Assembly: GCA_030636065.1 (NCBI GenBank)
Contig: DAOVXR010000135.1
Coordinates: 1 to 5,463 of the forward strand
Reading direction: 5' to 3'
From: Sedimentisphaerales bacterium
GTDB taxonomy: Bacteria > Planctomycetota > Phycisphaerae > Sedimentisphaerales > SM23-30
Length of the DNA stretch: 5,463 nucleotides
Positions within the stretch are counted from its first letter, which is position 1, and every line of letters starts with the position of its first letter. Made by a program: the position numbers and the translations under genes. Below, piece by piece: positions 1 through 5,403 of this stretch. Under the pieces are notes generated by a model that ran no database searches, was not told where the DNA came from, and was given only the letters and a program-made list of their open reading frames with translations.

Positions 1-374
1 ACATATCCGCTTGCGGGGACCATAATCAGGCATAAAAGGGCCGCCATCGCCCCGGCCGGCTGTACTGAAAAGCTGTTCAGAATCCTCCCGCGTACCATAT
101 AGGCGAACGCCGTCGTCATTCCGCAGGTCGGACAGGGAGAGCCTGTTCGTTCGTAAAACCCACATGTCGGTTGGCCAAGCTGTTTGTGTGTGCCCAGCCC
201 GGCCGGGTCCGGCTTTACGCAGGCCGCCGCCATTAGCACCGTTAGGCATATAATCGCGACCGCCCCGGCACAAAACCGCCACGCCCATCCCGTCCCAGCC
301 ATCGAACGCTGAACCACCGGATAGCTATCGATACCATACTTATTGATGTCGCACTTTCGAATCATCCGTTTCAT
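1..374 (-). CDS. DUF2752-like membrane protein, C-terminus cut off by window edge
   Basis: The reverse-strand frame from ATG 374 runs open for 124 codons to the window edge. Residues 32-52 form a hydrophobic, probably membrane-spanning segment. They are followed by a loop with PDPAGLGTHKQLG and then CGFYERTGSPCPTCGMTTAF (C71, C81, C84), and a second hydrophobic stretch begins near residue 105. The CPxCGxT core after a first membrane segment is the hallmark of the DUF2752 family, small proteins of unknown function. The usual family motif is CPxCGxTRA; here the Arg position is Thr (MTTAF), which I recall as common in planctomycete members. The cysteines could bind metal or form a disulfide, but that is inference. 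The start is uncertain: no Shine-Dalgarno is visible, the frame is open further upstream, and internal starts exist at M4 and M25. It is divergent from the membrane protein gene on the plus strand. The family call is fairly sure; the function is unknown. Confidence 0.8.
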   Translation of the reverse strand, partial: MKRMIRKCDINKYGIDSYPVVQRSMAGTGWAWRFCAGAVAIICLTVLMAAACVKPDPAGLGTHKQLGQPTCGFYERTGSPCPTCGMTTAFAYMVRGRILNSFSVQPAGAMAALLCLIMVPASGY

Positions 375-398
375 TGTACGCGGTACACAGACATTGTC
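375..398. promoter_or_regulatory. Operator-like palindromes beside the DUF2752-like start codon
   Basis: Two short palindromes lie in tandem. TGTAC-GCG-GTACA (375-387) has perfect 5-bp arms and GACA-T-TGTC (390-398) has perfect 4-bp arms. They abut the start codon of the minus-strand gene, where a ribosome binding site would normally be. They could be a repressor site in the divergent region or a hairpin that affects translation. The evidence is symmetry and position only. Confidence 0.25.
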
Positions 399-431
399 AA
401 TCTTTAAGGGGCAGTCATTAATAGTTAGTTC

Positions 432-447
432 AATAACGAAATAACGA
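432..447. repeat. 8-bp tandem duplication AATAACGA x2
   Basis: AATAACGA occurs twice head to tail in the 79-bp divergent gap, just before the GTG 454 candidate start. It may be part of a protein binding site or a slippage duplication; nothing further is visible. Confidence 0.4.
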
Positions 448-453
448 AAAAGA

Positions 454-1350
454 GTGTTTTTTCTCGTTCTGTTAGTTTCCAAATTGGTTTTGTCCTTGAC
501 GCCGCGGGCGAATTCAGATATATATGCCCCTGTCGTTCTGGAATATTTCATAACCTTGGGTGTATCATCCTGGAACCAGATAGATAGAATGCCGCACGTA
601 GTTGATATTCTGAAAAACAGATGGCCGGAAGTGGCACTGATTGTTTTGGTTGGCCTGGCGCAGTTTTACTGGCTGATGTTGGCCCAAATGGTACTGCCGG
701 ATGGCCGGCTTTTGCTGCTTCTGACGAAGGGTGGTATTTGGCTGGTTTTGATTGCTCTGGGCACAATGATCAACCTTGGATTTTTACGCACTGCCTGTTT
801 GCTGGGCGAAACGCGCTGGCATCTGCCGGGACTGATCGAGACAGGCTATAAATTCTTCTGGCGTATCTGCGGGTTCGCCGGCTTGTTTATTATCGCTCTG
901 TCAGTGACAGCCTGGGGTGTTTTTCAGGTCGTCCGATTATTTGCCCTTCGGAATCACACTTTTCTCGGCGGTGATTCTCCGGCTCCGGAGTGGGTCCGTT
1001 TTGCCTGTTTTTTTATTGGCGGCATCGTTCTGGTCAAGCCGTTTTTGTTTGTGCCGGCCCTGATTATCGCCCGCGATTGCCGAATGTTCACAGCATTCAA
1101 ATATTTCAAACAGATAAAAATATGTCGTGCGAAAAGCGTTTTGCCGCTGTTTTTTATCTTTCAGGCACTGCCGTTTCTGCTACTTATCCTGCCTGCGTTT
1201 TCGCTTGCTGTTCAGTACATTTTAGTCGGGTTGTTTTCCGGAGTGGGCACGCTGCTGGCAGTAGCGCTCTCCCTCAGCGCGATTCGCTATGTCAGTATGT
1301 TGTCTCTGAAAGGAGATTACGAACTCAATGAACCTCCGCCACTGTTATGA
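454..1350 (+). CDS. Multi-pass membrane protein of unknown function
   Basis: The frame gives up to 298 residues and is strongly hydrophobic. Likely membrane segments lie near residues 60-81, 86-111, 136-160, 182-206 and 228-285 (probably two helices), giving about six passes. Short polar links between them include LGETRWHLPGLIETGYKFF (117-135). The C-terminus is polar and proline-rich (NEPPPLL). No catalytic motif is recognisable. The layout loosely recalls polytopic proteins of the YciC or glycerophosphodiesterase-membrane-domain type, but I cannot assign a family. The start is uncertain. GTG 454 is the first possible start after a stop at 442 but lacks a proper ribosome binding site. ATG 589 (253 aa, beginning MPHVVDILKNRW before the first helix) lies downstream of a good promoter at 496-524 and may be the real start. 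The gene is divergent from the DUF2752-like gene and is followed by a weak terminator. That it is a real gene is likely; its function is unknown. Confidence 0.75.
   Translation: MFFLVLLVSKLVLSLTPRANSDIYAPVVLEYFITLGVSSWNQIDRMPHVVDILKNRWPEVALIVLVGLAQFYWLMLAQMVLPDGRLLLLLTKGGIWLVLIALGTMINLGFLRTACLLGETRWHLPGLIETGYKFFWRICGFAGLFIIALSVTAWGVFQVVRLFALRNHTFLGGDSPAPEWVRFACFFIGGIVLVKPFLFVPALIIARDCRMFTAFKYFKQIKICRAKSVLPLFFIFQALPFLLLILPAFSLAVQYILVGLFSGVGTLLAVALSLSAIRYVSMLSLKGDYELNEPPPLL
496..524 (+). promoter_or_regulatory. Candidate sigma70-type promoter, TTGACG-17-TATATA
   Basis: TTGACG (496-501) and TATATA (519-524) are separated by exactly 17 bp, close to the sigma70 consensus. Transcription would start near 531, which would exclude the GTG 454 start and favour ATG 589 (or TTG 556) for the membrane protein. 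It lies inside the longest reading frame, so it could also be chance. Confidence 0.4.
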
Positions 1351-1405
1351 ATCGGTTTTTCGTTGTTACGTATATTTAATGACAAAGTTGTTTTTACCGA
1401 TATAT

Positions 1406-1427
1406 ACTGTTCAATAACAGTTTTTTT
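1406..1427 (+). terminator. Weak intrinsic terminator after the membrane protein gene
   Basis: ACTGTT (1406-1411) pairs with AACAGT (1416-1421) around a CAAT loop, and a run of seven T follows (1421-1427). The stem is only 6 bp and A/T-rich, but the T tract is good and it lies 56 bp after the membrane protein stop codon, with no other terminator candidate in between. Confidence 0.5.
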
Positions 1428-1565
1428 GTAACATCTGTACGGGAGCAGCGTCTTCTGTTATAAGTAGAGGCATAATGGCAAGGTGAACGCCTTTTCTGAT
1501 TGGATATTGTGTTGTCTTTCAGACAGAGTGGGCGGCTTTGCCGTAAAAATCGTAAGTCATTAAAT
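1428..1565 (+). other. Structured leader before the secreted protein gene
   Basis: This gap holds three small hairpins on the coding strand: AAGGT-GAAC-GCCTT (1480-1493), TGTCT-TTC-AGACA (1513-1525) and CGGC-TTT-GCCG (1533-1543). The last one touches the 15-bp repeated element. No known riboswitch consensus could be matched and no strong promoter is visible; CATAAT (1471-1476) is a possible -10 box without a clear -35. It may be the 5' untranslated leader of the next gene, but no function is supported. Confidence 0.3.
1543..1557 (+). repeat. 15-bp dispersed repeat, copy 1 (GTAAAAATCGTAAGT)
   Basis: The exact reverse complement of this 15-mer is present at 5306-5320. Copy 1 ends 8 bp before the ribosome binding site of the secreted protein gene and starts on the last base of a CGGC-TTT-GCCG hairpin. 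The match does not extend beyond 15 bp on either side. Confidence 0.55.
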
Positions 1566-1571
1566 AAGGAG
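1566..1571 (+). promoter_or_regulatory. Ribosome binding site AAGGAG
   Basis: A perfect AAGGAG core lies 5 bp before ATG 1577 and fixes the start of the secreted protein. It is the only strong Shine-Dalgarno in front of any gene in the window. Confidence 0.85.
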
Positions 1572-1576
1572 AAGTT

Positions 1577-3421
1577 ATGGACGTCAAAAGAAAAACACTG
1601 GTAATTTTTACATCGACCTTGATTTTACTGGCAGCCGTACTGATGCCCGCGGCGACGGCGGTCGGAGCTGAACTGCCGGCGGTTCTCAAAGAGATGCCCG
1701 CCGACGCGATGGTGGTTTTCGCCTGTCATTCGCTGAGCGATTTCAGCCAAAAAGTAGGAGCTTTTGTGCAAAAATTGGGCATAATGCCGCCGGAAGCTCC
1801 ACCGATTAATCTTGAACAGATGCTCAGTGGAAAATTCGACCTGGCAGGCATCGACCTGGCAGGCAAAATTAACGGAGCGGGCAGTTTCGGGATATGCGTA
1901 CTCGATGTTATGACGGCCAATGAAATGACTGTTATATTTGTGCCGGTACACAACGCCGCAGAGGCGATGAAGGCATTGAACGCCACGGCTGTAGAAGGGG
2001 TCTCCGATGTTTTCAGGTCCGAAAAAGGTGGGTTCCTGAAACCGGCCGGTAAGTACCTTCTGTTAGGTGAAAACGCGGAAATCCTGACCTCGCTGGAACA
2101 GATGCCCAAAGGCGTCAAACTTAACCCCGCAGCACACAAGCTGTTTGCCGAGTCGGATGTTGCTGCAGCGATCAATCTGACTACGCTTATGCCGATAGCC
2201 CGCGGAATGATAATGGGTAAGGTAATGGCCAATGAAGAAATCCAAAAACATCCTTCACTACCAAAAATTATCAATATGGCAATGGACCGCATGGTCGAAC
2301 TTGAGGGCGCAGCGATGGGGGGGTTGCTCTCCGACAAGGGAATATCTCTGAAGTACAATATACAGGCCGCCAAAGGTTCGACCCTGGCGAAATATCTCAG
2401 CAACCATCCGACCACCGATATATCAGGGTTGGCTGCGGTGCCCGACGGCCGGTTTATCATGGTCGGCACCTATAAATTTGATCCGAGGCTGGTGATTGAT
2501 CCTGTCAACGCCATCATCGATGCCGTTGCCGCAGACGCCAGCCTGAGTGAAAAGGTCGATGCTGCTGCCCTTAAAAAACTAAAGACGGTTATTTCCAGCC
2601 TGTATTCACTCTGTAGTTCCGGTGCGCAAGGCGGTTATCTGTCTGACACGGCCGCTCCCCCCGGCAGCGCTACGCTAAATATGATAGGAATTAATTCCTA
2701 TCAGGGTAATGTGAGCGAAAGTATGGACCTGTTGGCCCAGGCGTGTCCGCTGTTGACCGACATCCTCAACAAGGCCGGATTCACACTGCCGATAACCTAT
2801 AAGAGCAACGCCGGCGAAGCGGGCGGTCTCAGTTATGATGAGATGTCGATTGATTTTTCGAAACTTCCCTTGCCTCCGGAGGCTATGCAGGCTTTCAATT
2901 CCAATCCGATGTGGGGCGCGAAATGGTATTATTGCAAGTCCGGCAGTAACAAGATGATCTCCGCGATGAGCCCTGCCCTTTTGAGCGAGGGAGCAGCCTT
3001 GGTGAAAAGCGGTTCGACGCTGAGTAATAACGCGGACATCACAGAGGTCGCCGGCGAACTGCCCCGCCAGGCCAATGCCTATGCGTTTATCAATGTCGGT
3101 AACTATATCCAATTTGCTGTGTCGATGATGCAGGCGCAGGCCCAGATGCAGATGAAGGCCCAGGGCAGCCAGCAGCCAAATCCCATGATGGGTATGATGA
3201 GTATGATGGGTATGATGTTCAGCCAGGTCAAAGGCTCCGTGGGCGTCTGTTATATTTTGGCCGACGACGGTGTCAATATGGAAATATTTGTGCCGCACAG
3301 CCTGATTCAAAACGCGGCCAACACAGTCAAGATGATGATGGGCGGTATGATGGGTGGTATGGGCGGCCCCCAGCCGGGCGGCCAACCGGGCCAGCCGCAG
3401 CAAAGGCCGCGAACATTTTAA
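1577..3421 (+). CDS. Secreted protein with signal peptide and Met-rich C-terminal part
   Basis: This 614-residue protein has a classic signal peptide: MDVKRK, a hydrophobic core at 8-29, and a probable cleavage after VGA (residue 31), giving a mature start at ELPAVLKEMPADAMVVF. It should act in the periplasm or outside the cell. The body alternates predicted strands and helices with no catalytic motif that I recognise. The opening 'leader, then PADAMVVF' pattern and repeated VPxxxAxxAMKAL-like segments recall DUF3352-type exported proteins, but the match is weak. Residues 517-549 (MMQAQAQMQM to MMGMMFSQ) and 586-614 (MMMGGMMGGM, then a Gly/Pro/Gln tail ending QQRPRTF) are low-complexity and rich in Met, Gly and Gln. 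Cysteines occur singly (C50, C107, C347, C390, C453, C558), with no CxxC. The start is fixed by an AAGGAG site. A strong terminator follows, so it is probably monocistronic. The gene is certain; the function is unknown. Confidence 0.9.
   Translation: MDVKRKTLVIFTSTLILLAAVLMPAATAVGAELPAVLKEMPADAMVVFACHSLSDFSQKVGAFVQKLGIMPPEAPPINLEQMLSGKFDLAGIDLAGKINGAGSFGICVLDVMTANEMTVIFVPVHNAAEAMKALNATAVEGVSDVFRSEKGGFLKPAGKYLLLGENAEILTSLEQMPKGVKLNPAAHKLFAESDVAAAINLTTLMPIARGMIMGKVMANEEIQKHPSLPKIINMAMDRMVELEGAAMGGLLSDKGISLKYNIQAAKGSTLAKYLSNHPTTDISGLAAVPDGRFIMVGTYKFDPRLVIDPVNAIIDAVAADASLSEKVDAAALKKLKTVISSLYSLCSSGAQGGYLSDTAAPPGSATLNMIGINSYQGNVSESMDLLAQACPLLTDILNKAGFTLPITYKSNAGEAGGLSYDEMSIDFSKLPLPPEAMQAFNSNPMWGAKWYYCKSGSNKMISAMSPALLSEGAALVKSGSTLSNNADITEVAGELPRQANAYAFINVGNYIQFAVSMMQAQAQMQMKAQGSQQPNPMMGMMSMMGMMFSQVKGSVGVCYILADDGVNMEIFVPHSLIQNAANTVKMMMGGMMGGMGGPQPGGQPGQPQQRPRTF
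3185..3220 (+). repeat. 9-bp tandem repeat coding for Met-Met-Gly/Ser units
   Basis: Four head-to-tail units of ATGATG plus a variable triplet (GGT, AGT, GGT, TTC) encode MMG-MMS-MMG-MMF inside the secreted protein. A related pattern (ATGATGATGGGCGGT, ATGATGGGTGGT, ATGGGCGGC) recurs at 3332-3369. The near-identity at DNA level suggests growth by replication slippage. Confidence 0.75.
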
Positions 3422-3428
3422 TTATCGA

Positions 3429-3447
3429 CCGGGCTTTTTGGCCCCGG
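3429..3447 (+). other. Hairpin just after the secreted protein stop codon
   Basis: CCGGG (3429-3433) and CCCGG (3443-3447) can pair around a 9-nt loop containing five T. It begins 8 bp after the stop codon and lies 19 bp before the main terminator. No T run follows the stem, so it is unlikely to terminate alone but could protect the mRNA 3' end. Confidence 0.35.
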
Positions 3448-3466
3448 CGGTTCAATCGCAAATAAC

Positions 3467-3498
3467 AAGGCCTTCGGTATAAGCCGGGGGCCTTTTTT
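3467..3498 (+). terminator. Strong intrinsic terminator of the secreted protein gene
   Basis: AAGGCCTTCGG (3467-3477) pairs along all 11 positions with CCGGGGGCCTT (3484-3494), including two adjacent G-U wobbles, around a TATAAG loop. Six T residues end the structure (3493-3498). Stem, loop and T tract all fit a rho-independent terminator about 45 bp after the stop codon. Confidence 0.85.
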
Positions 3499-3519
3499 GT
3501 AACCGTTCACGAATTCTTG
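3499..3519 (+). repeat. 21-bp dispersed repeat, copy 1 (GTAACC..TTCACG..TTCTTG)
   Basis: This stretch matches 5122-5142 at 18 of 21 positions in the same orientation: GTAACC, one variable base (G here), TTCACG, two variable bases (AA here), TTCTTG. In this copy the arms around TTCAC do not pair fully, unlike copy 2. It directly follows the terminator T tract and runs straight into the next palindromic element. Confidence 0.5.
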
Positions 3520-3541
3520 AGTAGGGCGGGCCATGCCCGCC
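3517..3541 (+). repeat. REP-like palindrome, GGCGGGC-CAT-GCCCGCC
   Basis: A perfect 7-bp inverted repeat (3525-3531 with 3535-3541, loop CAT) is preceded by TTGAGTAGGG. The same head, TTAAGTAGGG, precedes a different palindrome at the window's right end. No T tract follows, so it looks like a REP-type extragenic palindrome rather than a terminator. Confidence 0.55.
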
Positions 3542-3649
3542 ATTTGAGATTGCTCGTGATGGGTGCCACCTTTCTGTATTCCAGAGAGGTGTTCTTGTAT
3601 ATTCATCCGGTGTTTTTGTGCCTTTACGGCATTTATGTGAAAGAAAATT
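3542..3649 (+). other. Untranslated region before the glycosyltransferase gene
   Basis: No gene is seen here. TATATT (3598-3603) is a possible -10 box but has no convincing -35 partner at 16-18 bp. A small hairpin TGCC-TTTAC-GGCA (3619-3631) lies 18 bp before the start codon. The only ribosome-binding hint is the weak GAAAG at 3639-3643. Confidence 0.25.
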
Positions 3650-5062
3650 ATGGTTCCTGAAACCAGCCCCAAAAAGACAGTTTTATATCTGACCCGGTAT
3701 TATACGCCGTCTTTTAGTGCCGCCGGTATCCGCGCCGGCCGATTCGTCGATGCCTTACTGCAATCCGGACATAAGGTTATTGTAGCTACCGTTGGCGAAA
3801 AGGCTGGTTTGGAAAAACCATCGAAAGACTCATCGGAACCCTGGGTATGTCGAGTCAGCGATAGGGGGGAGCTGCCTCCGGAGTTGCGTTCTGAACGGAC
3901 ACTGCCATCCTGGCCGTGGCGAAAGCCGCTGCCGGGGCCTGATCCCGACCCAAAATGTTCGCGGGGTCTGTTTCAGGCATGCCACAGTATGATTCAACGT
4001 CATAAACCAGACCTGATTTATGTTACCAGTCCGCCTTTTTCACTTTTGGCCGTCGCCCATGAGGTGGCTGATATTTGCAGGCTTCCTTTGATTGTGGAAA
4101 TGCGCGACGCGTGGTACAGCGGTATGTATTGGCCCTATCGAGACGCCCGGCGACGTCGGCTGGCGAGGGAGTGGGAAGCTCGATGCCTTTCCGGCGCAGA
4201 TGTGATTGTTACCGTTACGCAGTCGCACAAAAAGATTCTGCAGGACAATTACCCGGCTGACGTGGCGGAAAAAATCGTTAATATCCCGCACAGTTTTGAC
4301 AAATCACTTCTGAAGGAAAAACAGCCGCATAGTAATATAGAGCAACAGGGCCGCAGTCAACTTTGTAAAGAGAACTTTACTATCACCTATGTTGGCCAGG
4401 TACGCGGCATTGATGTTACGACAGAATCGCTTGGCTGGCGAACACTGCGGGGATTGAGCTTATGGGTAAGACGGATATTATTGGGTGCCAATTTTTGTGA
4501 GAAGCTGCGACTGGACTGGATGTCTCCGATCCATTTGCTCCGGGCGATGGCACAGTTGGCCGAGCGGGATGTGGAATTTCGTGAGCGGGTACGCCTCGTT
4601 TTTGTCGGCCGAAAATATAATGAAATTGATATTCTAACCCGACAAATGAATCTCTCGACGAATGTAAGGCAGTATGGCCCCCAGTTGCCGACGCGGGCCC
4701 AGGAGTTTGTTGAGCAGGCTGATTTATTGGTAGTCAATTTATATGGAATCGTCGGGTTGGATTATCACTGGTGTGTGCCGTGCAAGCTATATACTTATCT
4801 TGGTACGCAAAAGCCTGTTCTGGCACTACTTCCGCCGGGCGAGGCCCGCGATCTTGTCATAAGGGCCGGTACCGGCTTCGTCGCTGAACCCGACAATGTC
4901 GAGGCGGTTGCCGGGGTTTTGGAGTCCCTTTTCCGCCAGCATCAGGCCGGTAAGATTGCCGTTAAGCCGGACCGGGATTTCATTTGCCAATTTGATCTCC
5001 AGCATCAGCAAACGCGATTTGTCCGGGTGGTCGAGTCCGTGAGCGAACATGACAGTCTCTAA
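3650..5062 (+). CDS. GT4-like glycosyltransferase (GT-B fold)
   Basis: This 470-residue protein has the two-domain layout of GT-B retaining glycosyltransferases, nearest to the GT4/WbuB-like group. The N-terminal acceptor domain opens with VLYLTRYYTPSFSAAGIRAG (11-30), the first strand and loop, and continues with GHKVIVATVG (40-49), PDLIYVTSPP (120-129) and LIVEMRDAWYSGMYWP (147-162). The C-terminal donor domain has ITYVGQVRG (245-253), VRLVFVGR (314-321), VPCKLYTYLGTQKPVLAL (376-393) and GTGFVAEPDNVEAVAGVL (407-424). Two features stand out: the Glu usual in KLxEYL is Thr (T382), and about 40 residues (252-291) lie between the first strand of the second domain and its helix. No signal peptide or membrane helix is present, so it is probably a cytoplasmic enzyme using a nucleotide sugar to build surface glycans; donor and acceptor cannot be told. 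ATG 3650 is the first start after an in-frame stop; its ribosome binding site is weak. No sugar-pathway neighbours are visible. Confidence 0.88.
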   Translation: MVPETSPKKTVLYLTRYYTPSFSAAGIRAGRFVDALLQSGHKVIVATVGEKAGLEKPSKDSSEPWVCRVSDRGELPPELRSERTLPSWPWRKPLPGPDPDPKCSRGLFQACHSMIQRHKPDLIYVTSPPFSLLAVAHEVADICRLPLIVEMRDAWYSGMYWPYRDARRRRLAREWEARCLSGADVIVTVTQSHKKILQDNYPADVAEKIVNIPHSFDKSLLKEKQPHSNIEQQGRSQLCKENFTITYVGQVRGIDVTTESLGWRTLRGLSLWVRRILLGANFCEKLRLDWMSPIHLLRAMAQLAERDVEFRERVRLVFVGRKYNEIDILTRQMNLSTNVRQYGPQLPTRAQEFVEQADLLVVNLYGIVGLDYHWCVPCKLYTYLGTQKPVLALLPPGEARDLVIRAGTGFVAEPDNVEAVAGVLESLFRQHQAGKIAVKPDRDFICQFDLQHQQTRFVRVVESVSEHDSL

Positions 5063-5121
5063 TTGCAAAAGCAAAATAGTAATGCTTGAAAATAATCCAT
5101 ATACCAATTAGCATAATTATC

Positions 5122-5142
5122 GTAACCCTTCACGGGTTCTTG
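5122..5142 (+). repeat. 21-bp dispersed repeat, copy 2, forming a hairpin
   Basis: This copy matches 3499-3519 at 18 of 21 positions, with C at the single variable base and GG at the pair. Here AACCC (5124-5128) pairs perfectly with GGGTT (5134-5138) around TTCAC, so the variable positions lie in the stem. It sits 59 bp after the glycosyltransferase stop codon and 10 bp before a large palindrome. Confidence 0.5.
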
Positions 5143-5152
5143 TCTTTATTAG

Positions 5153-5195
5153 CCCCCGATGTAAAGCTTGTCCCCGCGGAGGCGGGGATCGGGGG
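5153..5195 (+). repeat. Two-tier palindrome, possible terminator of the glycosyltransferase gene
   Basis: Outer arms CCCCCGAT (5153-5160) and ATCGGGGG (5188-5195) enclose an inner hairpin TCCCCGC-GGAG-GCGGGGA (5171-5188), with ten unpaired bases on the left side only. Both stems cannot use A5188 at once, but either gives a very stable fold. T-rich ATTCTTTATTT follows, so it may end transcription of the upstream gene. Its compact two-tier form also fits a dispersed palindromic repeat. Confidence 0.6.
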
Positions 5196-5208
5196 ATTCT
5201 TTATTTAA

Positions 5209-5261
5209 CCCTGAAAGGGCAAAATGGTTTTGTCGCGCACCCAGGGCAACACTCTGAGTGC
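5209..5261 (+). repeat. Pair of hairpins, CCCT-GAA-AGGG and CAGGG-CAACA-CTCTG
   Basis: The first hairpin is CCCT (5209-5212), GAA, AGGG (5216-5219). The second has outer GCAC/GTGC (5237-5240, 5258-5261) and inner CAGGG/CTCTG (5242-5246, 5252-5256, with one G-T pair), a 1x1 mismatch between them and a CAACA loop. From memory, 'CCCTGAAAGGGC ... CCCAGGGCAAC' pairs of this kind are widespread extragenic repeats in environmental bacterial genomes. This copy looks decayed in its right arm. Confidence 0.5.
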
Positions 5262-5305
5262 AGGAGCAACAATTATTTATTTTTTTATCTCTATATAGCT
5301 CCGTT

Positions 5306-5320
5306 ACTTACGATTTTTAC
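5306..5320 (-). repeat. 15-bp dispersed repeat, copy 2 (inverted relative to copy 1)
   Basis: The minus strand reads GTAAAAATCGTAAGT, identical over 15 bp to 1543-1557. On this strand it is followed by AACGGAGCTATATAGAG, with no gene start in view. Its surroundings differ from copy 1 outside the 15 bp. Confidence 0.55.
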
Positions 5321-5362
5321 ACTCGCGATAATAACCATAAAATGCGCGCAAATACGACAGTT

Positions 5363-5379
5363 CACCCTATATAGGGGTG
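5363..5379. repeat. Palindrome CACCC-TATATAG-GGGTG
   Basis: CACCC (5363-5367) and GGGTG (5375-5379) are perfect 5-bp arms around an A/T-rich centre. No T tract follows on either strand. It could be a protein binding site, a hairpin, or a REP-like unit in the palindrome cluster. Confidence 0.4.
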
Positions 5380-5403
5380 GACTAATTGCCCCACGCGTTT
5401 ACC

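Noticed and set aside
372..400. TTGACA on the minus strand as the promoter of the DUF2752-like gene
   Set aside because: The TTGACA is perfect, but at 17-bp spacing the -10 would be ACAATG, overlapping the start codon and far from consensus. It would require a later start for which there is no evidence.
990..1331. 113-codon plus-strand frame overlapping the membrane protein
   Set aside because: It lies fully within the hydrophobic-coding gene in another frame, and its translation has no coherent membrane or domain pattern. It is a shadow.
1428..1576. Known riboswitch in the secreted protein leader
   Set aside because: I compared it by eye with c-di-GMP, cobalamin and SAM riboswitch core motifs and none of their conserved segments is present in order.
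1726..2469. Long open frame of 247 codons on the minus strand inside the secreted protein gene
   Set aside because: It is antisense to a well-supported gene with a signal peptide and ribosome binding site. Its translation has no signal, motif or proper start context, and the opening is explained by the codon use of the sense gene.
2675..3403. 242-codon minus-strand frame with His-rich stretches
   Set aside because: The His runs are simply the antisense reading of the ATG-rich Met repeats. No ribosome binding site or independent coding signal is seen.
5063..5074. TTGC-AAAA-GCAA right after the glycosyltransferase stop as a terminator
   Set aside because: The 4-bp stem is too weak and is followed by A-rich rather than T-rich sequence.
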